Assembly: GCA_021014325.1 (NCBI GenBank)
Contig: CM037462.1
Span: forward strand, 7,732,501 to 7,796,500
Direction of reading: 5' to 3'
Length of the DNA stretch: 64,000 nucleotides
From: Plazaster borealis
Taxonomy: Eukaryota; Echinodermata; Asteroidea; Forcipulatida; Labidiasteridae
The position numbers and the translations under genes are program-made. The notes under the pieces are model-generated. The model worked only from the letters and a program-made list of their open reading frames with translations, did no database searches and was not told the origin of the DNA. This document shows, piece after piece, positions 48,766 to 60,612 of the stretch. Within the stretch, counting starts at the first letter, position 1. Each line of letters opens with the position of its first letter.

Positions 48766-50838
48766 TTTTTTGTTTTGTTTTTCTTAATACTTCTTCTTCT
48801 TCTTCTTCAAAAGTACACTTCCCAAGCACATACAAACTTGAAACTTCACATATAGTTAGATATCTATTAGGAGATGCAACCGCTTCAGTAACGTCATGAT
48901 GACGTCATCGGGTGTTGAAATACATTAATTCAAAGTTTATTATTTCAAAAAATCATATCTCGAGAACCCAATATTGGATTTTTACAATTTATACATTATC
49001 GGAAAGGGCATTGAACACTAAACAAACGATACATTAAGTGTGACCCCATTTGACCCCGACTTCCGGTTCAAACCGGAAGATGAAAACTTCACAATTCATA
49101 CTTTAAGGAATACTCGTACTTTTTACATACACATTACTCACAATTTTTACATCATGTTGTAGATTTTTAAGCCTTCTCAAACTTTCCCACAGAGATGTTA
49201 CCTTTTTGACCTTCATTTATGGTTGAAATCGGGTATACATTGACCCGCTGTCAAACCGCGGGAATAAAACTGCATTGAAAACACACACAATACGCAAACC
49301 AGTTAGAGGGTGAGCGGCTGCTTGCTCCATTCAATCAACCGCAAGGTTCAAAGTCCTTCAAACATATGCTTGTAGTCTAGTCTCTTTTCAAGGTTCGCGC
49401 AACCTGATTTTGACATTACGCTTTGTTAGTCTCTAAAACAGCCGTCCGTGCAAACCTCGCTGACAATCAAATGTCAGATTTTTAAAAAATTCATAATTCA
49501 AGAACTACACAACCGATTTTCAAACTTTTTTCAGTTATAAAATCCTTGGGCATTGGAGATTAGCCTTGGGTAACCGTGGTCCATGTTGACCTTTACTTCC
49601 GGGTCAACCGGAAGTGGGACCATATCCAAAGAACTACACAACCGATTTTCAAACTGTTTTCAGTTATAGACTCCTTGGGCATTGGAGATTAGCTTTGGGT
49701 AACCGTGACCCCATGTTGACCTTTACTTCCGGGTAAACCGGAAGTGACACCATATCTCAAGAACTACTCAACCGATTTTCAAACTTTTTTCAGTTATAGA
49801 CTCCTTGGGCATTGGAGATTAGCCTTGGGTAACCGTGACCCCATGTTGACCTTTACTTCCGGGTCAAACGGAAGTAACGCCATATCTCAAGAACTATTCA
49901 ACCGATTTTCAAACTGTTTTCAGTTATAAACTCCTTGGGCATTGGACGGTAGCCTTGGGTACCGTGACCCCATGTTGACCTTTACCTCCGGGTCAAACGG
50001 AAGTGACACCATATCTCAAGAACTACTCAACCGATTTTCAAAATTGTTTTCTGGTTTAGACTCCTTGGGCATTGGAGATTAGCCTTGGGTAACCGTGACC
50101 CTATGTTGACCTTTACTTCCGGGTCAACCGGAAGTGACACCATATCTCAAGAACCACACAACCGATTTTCAAACTTTGTTCAGTTATAATATCCTTGGGT
50201 ATTGAGTTTTTACAACTTCACAAGCGCTACACAGAGTGTGGCCCCATTTGAACTGGACTTCCGGTTCAAACCGAAAGATGAACTTTTACATTTAATTTTG
50301 TTTTCTTTATTTCTTAATAATTATTCTTCTTCTTCTCCCCGTCGCTTTTCCGCTAACAAAAGCACACTCCCCAAATAAACTTGAAACTTAACAAACTTCA
50401 CATATAGGTTTTCGGGATGGTTTAAATAGCATCCCCGTTCAAAGATTCACGCTCAAGTACATGTAACTGTTTGAACTAACCATGTACTTAGACCGTAGTG
50501 TGTCAATGAAACCGCAAAGATTTTGGGGATGATGAAATCAATGTTTAATATTTTTTAAAAAAATCATATCTGAAGAACCATCATTGCTACACACAAGATC
50601 TTTGGATCATGTGAAAGACCCTGTAGTATTTTTTAAATCTTACACAAAGTTTGACCCCCTGTGATCTTTACTTCCGTTTAATTGTTTTTAATTTATGTTT
50701 TGTTTGTTATTTTTTTTACAAAACTCGCAAAAGTACTGAGTATACAGTGCTTCAAACAGATCGGGAAAGGGTTAAAACCAAATTATAAAAACAAACCGAA
50801 CACCGTTTGTTTGTAATTTACAAACAAGATAAGTCTAG
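48766..50838 (+). mobile_element. Helitron-like unit E5
   Basis: Its 3' two-thirds matches the inverted element at 27610-29430, including the roughly 130-bp tandem units (49500-50190). It ends with CGAACACC, the hairpin TTGTTTGTA-ATT-TACAAACAA and CTAG at 50835-50838, followed by TT. Confidence 0.72.
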
Positions 50839-51182
50839 TTATATTTATAAACGTATTTTCCCGTGAACTCACTTCCATGTTGTCCGAATTGATTTCTTGT
50901 TAGTATTTTCAGTTTACTCAACCCAGCTTTCTAACAAACGGACGAAACTAGGGGAAGTCCGCATTTTGATTGGTTAGTCGTTCAGCCCTTTACTCATTTG
51001 CATACACGTTATGAATAATGCACGTTTCATACTCTATGAATAATTCATCAACAAAACCACAAAATCAAGTTGGTAAAGGCCCTCGTGGCTGCGCCACTCG
51101 ACTCGCGCGCGTGGTCTCTCCGTTCCAGTCGCCCCGCTGTTTACGAAGCTGTACAAGCCACGAAGGCCTTGACAAAAGACTA

Positions 51183-52003
51183 GTAAATCCTATGTCCTTG
51201 CTCCATGCTGGCAGCAAGCAGCGCGCAACGTGAATGGGCGGGTATCCATCACGCACTTGTGTTGCAACTCCTTGCCAATAGAGGGCGCTGTGTGATCGTT
51301 GGCATCATGTACATGTATATCCATGTACACGCACTTTTAAGTACACTCGGCGTGGTATTGAACGCGTCATGTTTTCGAACATCAATCAAGATGTCGGTGC
51401 AACCATTCCTCCATGGTGCAACACAAGTACGTGATGGATACCCTGGCTGAACAAAAATTATTATTTTACAGAATATTATGTAAGATTTCTTTCCGTCTTG
51501 GTCCGGTTTTTTTTGGGGGGGGGTAATTTTTTTTTACATTTTCCTTGCGTGGCAGTTTTCATCGCACGCGTCAATTTCTTTTCCGATGGAACGTTAGTGT
51601 TTAGAGCGGCATCTATCAAGAGTTTCGGCGTCGCGGAGCTCCACTCCCATCATTGTTACATGGATGTATTTTTCCGCTTTTTTTTTAATGGTCCACTCAC
51701 AGGCCTGATGTTGAGAAACAACTTCATATTTATATTATTATTTTATTTATTCATACATCAAGTTTGTAAAAGTTTATTTTTGTTTTGTATTCACCATAAA
51801 AAATGAATGTATACTAACATGAGAACATTAAAATGGTTGAAAACATAAAGTTGTGTGTATATCTACGTACCGGTACTGTGTTTTTTCCTCCTCTGACGTA
51901 TTCTATAAAAAAAAAAATTAAAAAATAAAATAAAAAAGCGACCGACCGACCCTCCCAATTTTTTAGCCAAAAGGGCAATAAAAGGTTGGGGGGTTTTAGG
52001 CCT
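51183..52003 (-). repeat. Dispersed 0.8-kb repeat, copy 2 (inverted)
   Basis: It is the reverse complement of 838-1633, with small indels in homopolymers. The internal inverted GGTATCCATCACG pair is kept. Confidence 0.75.
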
Positions 52004-55000
52004 AGTACGTCGTTGAATCATTAATTATGGACATCGTGCATGACATATCTCTAATTGTTTCACTGTGTGTTGTTGACTTGATCGAATAAAATAATGATTA
52101 GAATAATTATTAGAAAAATTTTAGATATTAACAAAGAACCTTTACAGTAAAAACACAATATTAAGGGTTGGACATAAAGTGAGTCGGAGTCAGATAGGAT
52201 CGGATGCTCAGAATCCAATATCGTATAGCGCCGCATTTACAATATCTCCAACACATTATAAACTTCCATCTAACAACTTATTTGATTGTATTGTTTGTCA
52301 TTGTTCAAATAAAATAATGATGAGATTAAAATACAAAAATTGTTGAGATGATTCAACAAGACTTATGTGTTAAACCATTTTTCCCCTCGGCAGGTAGGCC
52401 TATACTCTTAATACTCACCCGATCCCACTTGGCGAGACGTTCATAACAGCAGCCAGCAGATCGTTCACATTAACTTTATTTCTCGCAATATTACTCAGCC
52501 AAAGTACATTGTATATCGCTGCTGGGTCTGTATATTCAGTATTGTGCACATGCGCTATATAAGACTATATTATTATATTATGATTATATTATGTGAAGTA
52601 GCTTTGCGCTTCTTTTTTATTCCTATTCTTCCCACACCATCAGTTCTTCCCACAACAATCAAGACCATAAGTAGTGTGGGATACACATTATGGCAATGTA
52701 AGGATAATTAATATATCAAATTAAATACAAGTCAACAGGTGGTCTACTGAATCTGTCATTTTCGAGGCTCACCCCTTTGTCTCAGTAAACGCACCACACG
52801 CATTCGTAGACTATTACCCCAAAGGTCTTTCATTACTGACCAGAAAATCTCATGTTGACCATTACCGATAAATCAGGTAACCTTGTTCTTAGAAATTATG
52901 TTATTTTTGAGCTATTTCTGTGTGACGTCGTTTCTATGTTAAGGAATTGGCCCTCAACTTGATCACTCTTCACTTCTAACTGCTCATTCAACTTCCCTTT
53001 TTAAATCAGCCCAAGAGACTCGCCCTCACATACCTACGAGGTACGAGCTAGGTCCATCACATCTGTACATTTTGTGGTGCCATTAATATCATCAATAAAC
53101 CAGATTAGACCCATATTTTGTTTAAAGTGCTCATTTTCTTCCAGTTGTCACAATATTAAACCACACTCCACTTATGCTCAGGGGTCGAGTCAGTCTACGT
53201 CAAACCAGAGAAACTAAAGCCTGTAAAGCCTAGTCCCTGCCGTTTGATACCAGGCTACCGCAAATATTACATCCTTGTGCTCTCACCTCGTTCTTATAAT
53301 CCCTGTCATTTTCGGAATTTACTTGCCCATTGAAATTTGCCATTGAATTGGATATAAATATGACCTTGGTCAGGGGTTATGTCTCATGGGTCTACCTATT
53401 CAGGAAGGCTCCGTGTTTTTCCCCCCTACCTGTCACTTTTGTGAACACGGTTTGAAACCCGGACCGGAGCCTTGCATGTGGATTGGGTTTTTTCAGCCCC
53501 TTAGTGATCCACTGGGTTTTTCACCATCTTGTCTCACACAGGTTTCTTCAGGCCTACGGGTCACACAGCTAGTCCCTTTCAGGACCCCTTGGTTCCATTG
53601 TATACCAGAAAGATATAATAACCCCGTTTCTGAAATTGAAATCGAAGTAAAAAATGTTATACCATTTGTGCCTTCATAATTATAAAGTCGACTTGACCAA
53701 GTTTCTCTAACAATCCACGACCAATTCCTAATGCAGGTATATTGCGCCTTCTTGTTCGATCCGATAGGTTTAGCCGTCTCCCCTTGTTGTCCCTCCCTCC
53801 ACCTGTCCCTCCCTTCATCTTCAAAAGCCCTATCCCGCTTGCCCCCCCCCCCACACACACACACCCACACTTACGATTGTCTAGTTATGCCACTGCTGTT
53901 TCTTAGATAAGGCTTGTGTGCACATCATTCTCAGAAAACCGAAACATTTGTACCTTCGGGCTATTGTGAGCAAAAGTTTTAAAAGGGTTAATGTCAACAT
54001 ACACGGACTCGACAATAACTCCCTTTTTTTAACAAAACACACCTTCCATTTTGATGAACAGGCTTTTTCCGTGTCGTGGGCAAGTGTTTACGTACAAATG
54101 TATTATCCTTGGCCATCAGATTAAAATAAGTTGTCTTTGTTGCTCACGTTTTCTGCGGCTCCTATTTCTCTATTCTATTCTTTCCCATTCAATCTCATTT
54201 CAAAATAACACAGAACCCCATTTGTCCATTCAAACATTCTTAATTGGCTAATTAATTATGGGTATTAAATTGTTAGTCTTATGCTCAGTAAATTATACTT
54301 TATGTATTTTGTATTGTAGGCCTATGTCTGTATTTTGTGAATTTTCCGAATAAATAATAATAATTATAAAGTAGGCCTACCGGTATGGATTGGAGATGAA
54401 TATAACAGGCCTAAAGGCGATTTTCCTGCAATCGTTGATACAGGGTTAAAGAGCCAAGATTATACAAATGCTATCTTGTTTGATCACTGGCCAGGTATAG
54501 TCAAAGGGAACAAAGTACAAGTATATTGAATAAAGGTAAAGTTGGTACGTAGGCTAGCACAGAAGTAGCAACACAATTGAATTTTGTTGGTCAATTCTAA
54601 AACGTAACACTTTCTAGTTACACGTGTTGGATATGCATCGTAGGTTGGAATCTGGCAACTGAAATATTTGCCTATCACAGTCAACTCGGCAAAAGCTGTT
54701 AGACAAACGTCATAGAGCAATGACAATCAAAGCGCATGTAATCAGGGAAGATGCCTGAACAATCATACAATGGCAATGGTTTGATTTACTTAGATAAAAA
54801 CTGGGAGGCGTTGGACTTGCAAATTGATATAATCTGGCAATACTTTGGGGATTAAATTTGGGATCTGCATTCAAACAGAGAGTTTAAGTTCAGTTTAAGT
54901 TCAAGGAAGTAGTTGGACTAAGTTGATCAACTTCCTGTTAAATCACACTTTGTTTATCGGCGTGAGATTGGACGAATGTGAAACTTACGGTTCTGGGTCT

Positions 55001-55289
55001 TGGGCCTATCCTAGACACGGAACATCCCATATGTTACAATTCAGGAGGTGTACAGACTCTGTGCATCACCAGAAATACAAAACTACAGCTTCGGACACAA
55101 TGTGGACTGTTTCTTTCTCCCTTTGGTGACTGCTTTAATTCTTAAAAATAAAAATTGAAGGATTAAGGAGGTTGTGAAAAAAGGGTGAGTTTACACGGTG
55201 AATGACTGTCATCCATCGAGACTATGTATGTGCCGAAGTTATTTCGTCAACATATTTAGGTGAGTTCAGGGGAAGCGCCATATTCAAGG
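52004..55289. other. Intergenic, no gene seen
   Basis: AT-rich, with scattered AGGCCTA words and an (AC)n run near 53850-53872. Short open frames have no recognisable domain or splice structure. Confidence 0.4.
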
Positions 55290-55834
55290 TAATCGCAGAA
55301 TGCGGATCATGTGGGACCTCGTGAAAGACACCTTGAAAGTTAAGCAAGTTAAGCCTATTTCAGAGTGTCCCAAGCAAACGCAACATCCTTGGACAAACAG
55401 CCTCTTACTACGATGTCTTTGGTAGCTGTCTGGAATCCTTGTTCGGCCTAAGATCCTTTTGCAGAAGTTATGGCAGTTTAACCTTGATTGGGACACCCCC
55501 TCTATGCCATACTAGAGGATATCAACAGGGACCTTGAGGAGGTGATCAGCATTACAATTCCAAGATGCCTGATTCCAGAGCCATACAGGGGAAAGAGACC
55601 TTTGCCTGAAGTTTCTCTACATGGTGTAAGCGATGCTACGGGTATAGGAGTTTGGCTGAGATGGTCTCACCCAAAGGAAACTGAGGCCCAGCTGTCATTT
55701 GTGTGTGCACGAGCCAGGCTTACACCACTGAATCAGTCAAGCATACCACGAAAGGAACTCCAAGCAATCCTCTTGGTGTCAAGGCTGCATCGCGCAGTAT
55801 TTGACTGTACCGTCGTGAACAAATTGTGTTTAGT

Positions 55835-56612
55835 CATTAACGGTGCGGTCAAAAAATTTGAAATTTTTCATAATCCTCGACTCCCCCCCCCATCTACAAC
55901 ACTGTAAAAGCCTGTTTAGCTTGGGGTGAGTCATCAATACAGTCACCTTTAACTTCGAAGCCCCATAAAATCCCATGGGAATTGTATACCCATTGACATA
56001 CGACACACCCTACAAGGTCATTGATCTTGCGCCTCTACTATCAGGCAATCAATCATCCTGTCACTCTGGCTCTGTGGTTGGAGACCTCAGGCCGACACAA
56101 GAGGACCAGATGTTTATTATAAAATGGCCAGGGTGGGCCAAATAAATAAGATACCTTGTTTCTCAGTAGACTGGTAAGCAGTGCAAAAAAAGCGAAAAAA
56201 AGTTGGATTTGGGTAACTTTTTTTTTTTTGGTTTTTCGACTGCAATCCACACATGGAATTTTTTGTTGCTTTTTTGAGGGGTTCTGGGGATTCAGTGAAC
56301 CTTTCTGAGTCTATTGAAACCATTTTAGAAGATTTTGTGAGGAGCTAAAAAAAAACTATACACGAACGTCTAATGGTGCAGTCAGCGACTGCGCGTATAA
56401 CCAAAAAGTTGGATTTGGGTAACATGGTATTTTGGGGATTTCGACTGCAATCCACACATGGAAATTTTTTTTGCCTTTTTTGAGGGGTTCTGGGGATTCA
56501 GTGAACCTTTCTGAGTCTATTGAAACCATTTTAGAAGAGTTTGTGAGGAGCTAAAAAAAAACTTACACGAATGCGTAACGGTGCAGTCAGCGACTGCACC
56601 ATGAGGGGACCA
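55835..56612. mobile_element. Insertion within the BEL/Pao relic
   Basis: Pol similarity stops after VFDCTV (about 55815) and resumes near 56650. The interrupting DNA has TAACGGTGC near both edges. It ends in the hairpin GGTGCAGTCAGCGACTGCACC-like palindrome at 56581-56601. It holds a direct duplication of about 190 bp. Confidence 0.6.
56201..56600 (+). repeat. Two-copy direct repeat, about 206-bp spacing
   Basis: AGTTGGATTTGGGTAAC ... CGACTGCAATCCACACATGG ... GGTGCAGTCAGCGACTGC occurs at 56201 and again at 56407, nearly identical. Confidence 0.88.
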
Positions 56613-57360
56613 CGTTAGTATGACCTTGATACTGCAGCGCAGAGTTAAGAATGCTCTGCGGTTCAACATAGCGTACTCAAAGATCTGGACGGACGGCATG
56701 GCTGCCATGATCTGGCTGAGAGGGCAATTCCGCTCATATGTTGCATACCGCGTGGGCGAGATCACAACAGAATTCGACCCTATCAATGATTGCGCCAGAA
56801 TGTGATTGACCTGGTCTCAAGAGGAGGAAATGCTGCTGACACGAGTCATCGAGGGACCTGAGTACTTGAAGCTACCACGATATGTCTTGGCCAAAGACAC
56901 CAGAGAATATCCCAGTGATGGAGAGCAGAAAAAGTTCCACGTCAGGGATGCTAAAACACTAGCACTTAGAGTCAATGTTGTGTCTGAACCCCCGATAGTC
57001 GACGCCACCCAGTTCTCAAGCTGGACCAAACTGAAGATGGTCACCGCTAGACTGCTGTCCTTGAAACAGATCCCCCAAAACCAATGGTTGAAGCAGTTCA
57101 CCCAACATATTTCACAGTGGCCTTCCTTAAAGCTAGTCAAGGAAGCTGAGTTATACTGGATACAACAGGCACAAAGGGACATCAACTTCCAGGATCCTAA
57201 TATCATGAAGTTGGATCCATTCTTGGATGAGATGACCAAGTTAGTGTATCGTGTCGGCGGGCAATTTTTTTATGCAGTCCGAAATTGCCACACACCCAAA
57301 TTTCAGCCAATCACACGTTATATAGGAAGTGACGTTGAATACGTCATACACAGGTCATAA

Positions 57361-58689
57361 ATGTATACCGTAGTTGCATACCATTACCTCAGCCTCTCCC
57401 AGTAGAAGCAAGGTCACCGAACTTTGCGGTCACCGAACTTTTCAATCATAGATCATCGTGGGAAATGTGAGCCACAAGAATCCTGTCTGTTTCTTCATTA
57501 AACAGGGCATTTTATGTGCATAACAAAAGTTGCGCACGTCCGGCCTAAAACAAACACTGAGTTAGGCAGTGATCCTTCCATATTAATATAAAAAAAATCA
57601 CCTCTTCACCGTTGTTTGTGCTCTATGGTTATACATGTACCAACTGTCAAAAAGTCTGTATGGTTGCCCTGTATGGTTGTATTGCTATGGTTATAATTAT
57701 TATGTCCAACCACGTCCTTTTCATCATCCAAAAAAAAATAAAATATATATATATAACAAATTAAAAAGCCCCTTTCCCATGCATGCGGCATTGCACTAGA
57801 ACACTTCTTTTACCCAAATCGTACCAAAATGTACTAAATTACATTAATATCATTCAGTCAATTTTAAAAAGAGACTAATGACACGTGATTAGAAGTTATA
57901 AACGTCTTGAGTGGAATGCTGATGGGGAAAATAGAAGGGAAGAGAGGCCGGGGAAGTGAAGGCACAAACAGTAGTCAGCATATAGGGCAATTCAAGTCTG
58001 ACCAACAGGGATGGATGGAATTGTGCTAACTAGCATTTTTGATTCAATGTTTATGTAGCAGCAAAAAATAGTACAATAGAAGGAAGGCCTGGTTCTAAGT
58101 GATTGGTCGCGATTTACATACATGTAAATAAATGTTAGAAAATGACTGGAACAACGGAAACAAAGGTACTTTCTTCCGAAAAAAACAAAAAGAACTAGAA
58201 TTTATTTACTTTGTTAACAAAAATAACAAGAAAAATATTCAGTCTCCTGTAACTTAAAGGTAAATTAGAACAGGAACAAAAAACAATATAGAACAATAAT
58301 AAAAACAGAGCAAGAAAAAAATATGTGGCAAGAGAAAAAGACTTTAAAAAAAATATATATATATAAAATTCGGAAAACCCCACACAGCACTAAACAATGA
58401 ATCGCTCTAAGAGTATAGAAATGAATTTAAAGACCTGTAAATACAAAAAGAAAATACAAAGAAAAAAATGATTAAGAATACGTGCTAAAAGACTTCATCA
58501 AAGTTATACATGTACATACATGTAAAATGCATTTAACCTGTACAAAACTGTGCCAGAAAACATCTTTAAGTATACTTAAAAAAACACATAACCTAGCCAT
58601 AAATTCCAACAAAACCTGGGATGTTTTCTTATCTCTCAAACCTCTTACCATAGGCCTACTTAATTTAAGATACCAGAACACTCCTTAAT
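57361..58689. other. Intergenic, no gene seen
   Basis: AT-rich, with short (AT)n tracts near 57740 and 58350. No supported gene. Confidence 0.4.
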
Positions 58690-59738
58690 CTATGGTGGCC
58701 CTGAAGGGACATCACACATCACAAATATCATTTCACCACTCTGTCTGAATTTAGCTGAAACTCTTTGCATAAGTGGGGTTGATATTGCTACAACGAGCTG
58801 CTTGTCTGTGGTCACTTTCATTTTTATGTGAGGTTGCTGCTTGTTATTATTGTATTTCTCAATGGATGACTCCAAGTCAGACATCAGCTGCTCTCCACCT
58901 TTACCTCCATATGCGGCTTGATAAATTTTGTAGTATAGCCTATATAATTAAAAGCCAAACAAAGTGAAAAATTGTGGGTTATTTTCACACAACAATTTTT
59001 ACATTGTGACTTGTTATAAACAGAACAGGATAGGTAGATCAAATCCTTTTTCTAGACAAAACCCCCCACATTATTACTTTAAAAAGTGCAATTGTTCTAT
59101 TTGTTTTACCATGATGTACATGTAGCTCTATGAAAATTAAATTTGATATGGAGCCTATTAAATCCCCATGAATATAAAGATATAATAGAAAATGTAGCTC
59201 TATGGTACATGTACTGTAATCTTCTAAATATAAAATGACTAGGTGTCTTGACAACGAACAATGGATGATTAAGGGTTATATTCAAATATAGTTCTGAGGT
59301 TCATAAAGTTGAGTGTATAATGAATCACTGAAGGAGCTCTCTCATCAACGTAATGTTGCCTTGCTTTGTTGGTAATTTTTTAGTGTCAAAGAATGATACT
59401 TCCCTTAAATCACCTGTACCAACTTCAACATATGATCTGCACCCTGCACATTAATATTTAACTAACTTACCTATAACACCATTGCATATCTGGGAGGAGT
59501 GCTCGATCAGCTGCAATGAAGGTGTAATTTTTCCTCATGTTGACACTGTACGTCGTATTTATGGGACTCCCATGCAGAAGATGGACTGTGACCAGCTTCA
59601 AACAAATCTCGAAATTTCTTCTCGGTATCTTCACTAACATCACGGTGACGCAAAGCATCTGCACATTCTATTGGGTGATTGTGATGAAACCTCAAATTCA
59701 CAGTGGTCGGAAATTCAATAGCATGCTCCACATTTTTC
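58690..59738 (-). pseudogene. Two-exon relic of a transposase-associated protein
   Basis: Exon A (59738-59471) encodes EFPTTVNLRFHHNHPI, ADALRHRDVSEDTEKKFRDL and SPSSAWESHKYDV, and finally DRALLPDMQWCY. Exon B (58939-58690) encodes LYYKIYQAAYGG, LESSIEKYNNN and VVAISTPLMQRVSAKFRQSG. Acceptor TATTCAG precedes exon A. The donor GTAAGT at 59470 and acceptor TATATAG join the exons through a split arginine codon. From memory the pattern resembles large uncharacterised invertebrate proteins associated with MULE-type transposase/SWIM domains; I cannot verify this. A one-base loss in an A run near 59527 breaks exon A, and exon B ends in a stop after GEMIFVMCDVP, truncating the domain. Confidence 0.5.
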
Positions 59739-60612
59739 CTGAATAATAACAAAATACATACTTGGTTAAAAGAAAACTTTTAAAAATGATGAGTTATGTT
59801 GTGTGCTTATTCAACAGAGGTCCGTATCGGCCAAGTCTCATAGTTATTAAGAAAGTCAGGTTTATTGGCATCATGGCATTCAGCTCTTTAATATAAGATG
59901 GGCCTATGACATTTTAGAAATAATTTCTTTTAAATTATAGTTCAATTTGTTATTTTGTCTAACATTTAAGAGGGACTCTCAGGTCAATTTCAGTTTTGTG
60001 ATGCACTCATTTTCAAATAGTAGAGTCCTTAAGGGGAGGGGTGGAATTTGCAAGTCTCTTACCTCACATTAAAGATGCATATTCCATGTTTGGGGCTTAG
60101 AAGTCGTTGTAACGTAACAAACAAAATCATTTTCACAAATCATATTGCAGACACATCTGTTTTAACAGTGACATGCCCCAAGTGTCACTCTGAAAGGGGT
60201 GTTAAATAAAATGACATTTTACACCACTTTAATGTGAAGTTAAAGACTGATCATATATTTATTTTAAAGTGTCACTACAGTGAGAATTTGGAAAGCAGAA
60301 ACAATTATACACCTTGCAGATATCATATCAGACTACTGTTTTATGAGTTACTTGAGTTATTTGGATTCGTAGGTTTTGTGTAACATCACATCAAAAAAGT
60401 TGGTCATTATTGGGGATTGGCGAAACTTTCGAGCATTTGGCCGTTGAGGGCGTTTGATTGGTTCGAAAATTCATGACGTCGCAAGGTGGATTAGGTTGCT
60501 TATGTTATTGCGCAATCACTGACTACAGCAGTGTACATGTAGTGTGCGAGCGTGGACGGATGCAAGAGGCCTGCCGTGAAGCTCACGTCCTGATGGTTGA
60601 AGGTCTCTAAAA

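Larger units (their letters stand above)
42071..50838 (+). mobile_element. Head-to-tail array of Helitron-like elements
   Basis: Five good 3' ends punctuate the array, at 42374, 44155, 45565, 48765 and 50838. Each has the order CGAACACC, hairpin of the GTTTTTGT ... ACAAAAAC type, a short spacer, CTAG, and T as the next base. CTAG after a subterminal hairpin, followed by T, is the hallmark of Helitron 3' ends. AGGTGTTCG near the start and CGAACACC before the 3' hairpin form subterminal inverted repeats, as in Helentron-like elements. No replicase/helicase frame exists, so the elements are non-autonomous. Internal modules of 130-150 bp with TTCCGG palindromes recur throughout. Confidence 0.72.
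55290..57250 (+). pseudogene. BEL/Pao retrotransposon pol relic
   Basis: Pieces of a Pao-type pol C-terminal half lie in order across several frames. WDLVKDTLKVK comes first (55294), then KRNILGQTASYYDVFG (about 55380). KILLQKLWQFNLDWDTPL leads into the frame at 55488-55830, with LHGVSDATGIGVWL and SSIPRKELQAI (RNase H-like Asp and Glu). After an insertion come SKIWTDGMAAMIWLRGQ (from 56677) and a linker (56806-57240) ending KLDPFLDEMTKLVYRVGG. The integrase that should follow is missing. In active elements this region follows reverse transcriptase and removes RNA from the hybrid. Multiple frameshifts and the insertion make it non-functional. Confidence 0.83.

Noticed and set aside
53386..53870. 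Open frames on both strands around an (AC)n and C-rich tract
   Set aside because: Low-complexity composition and no family resemblance.
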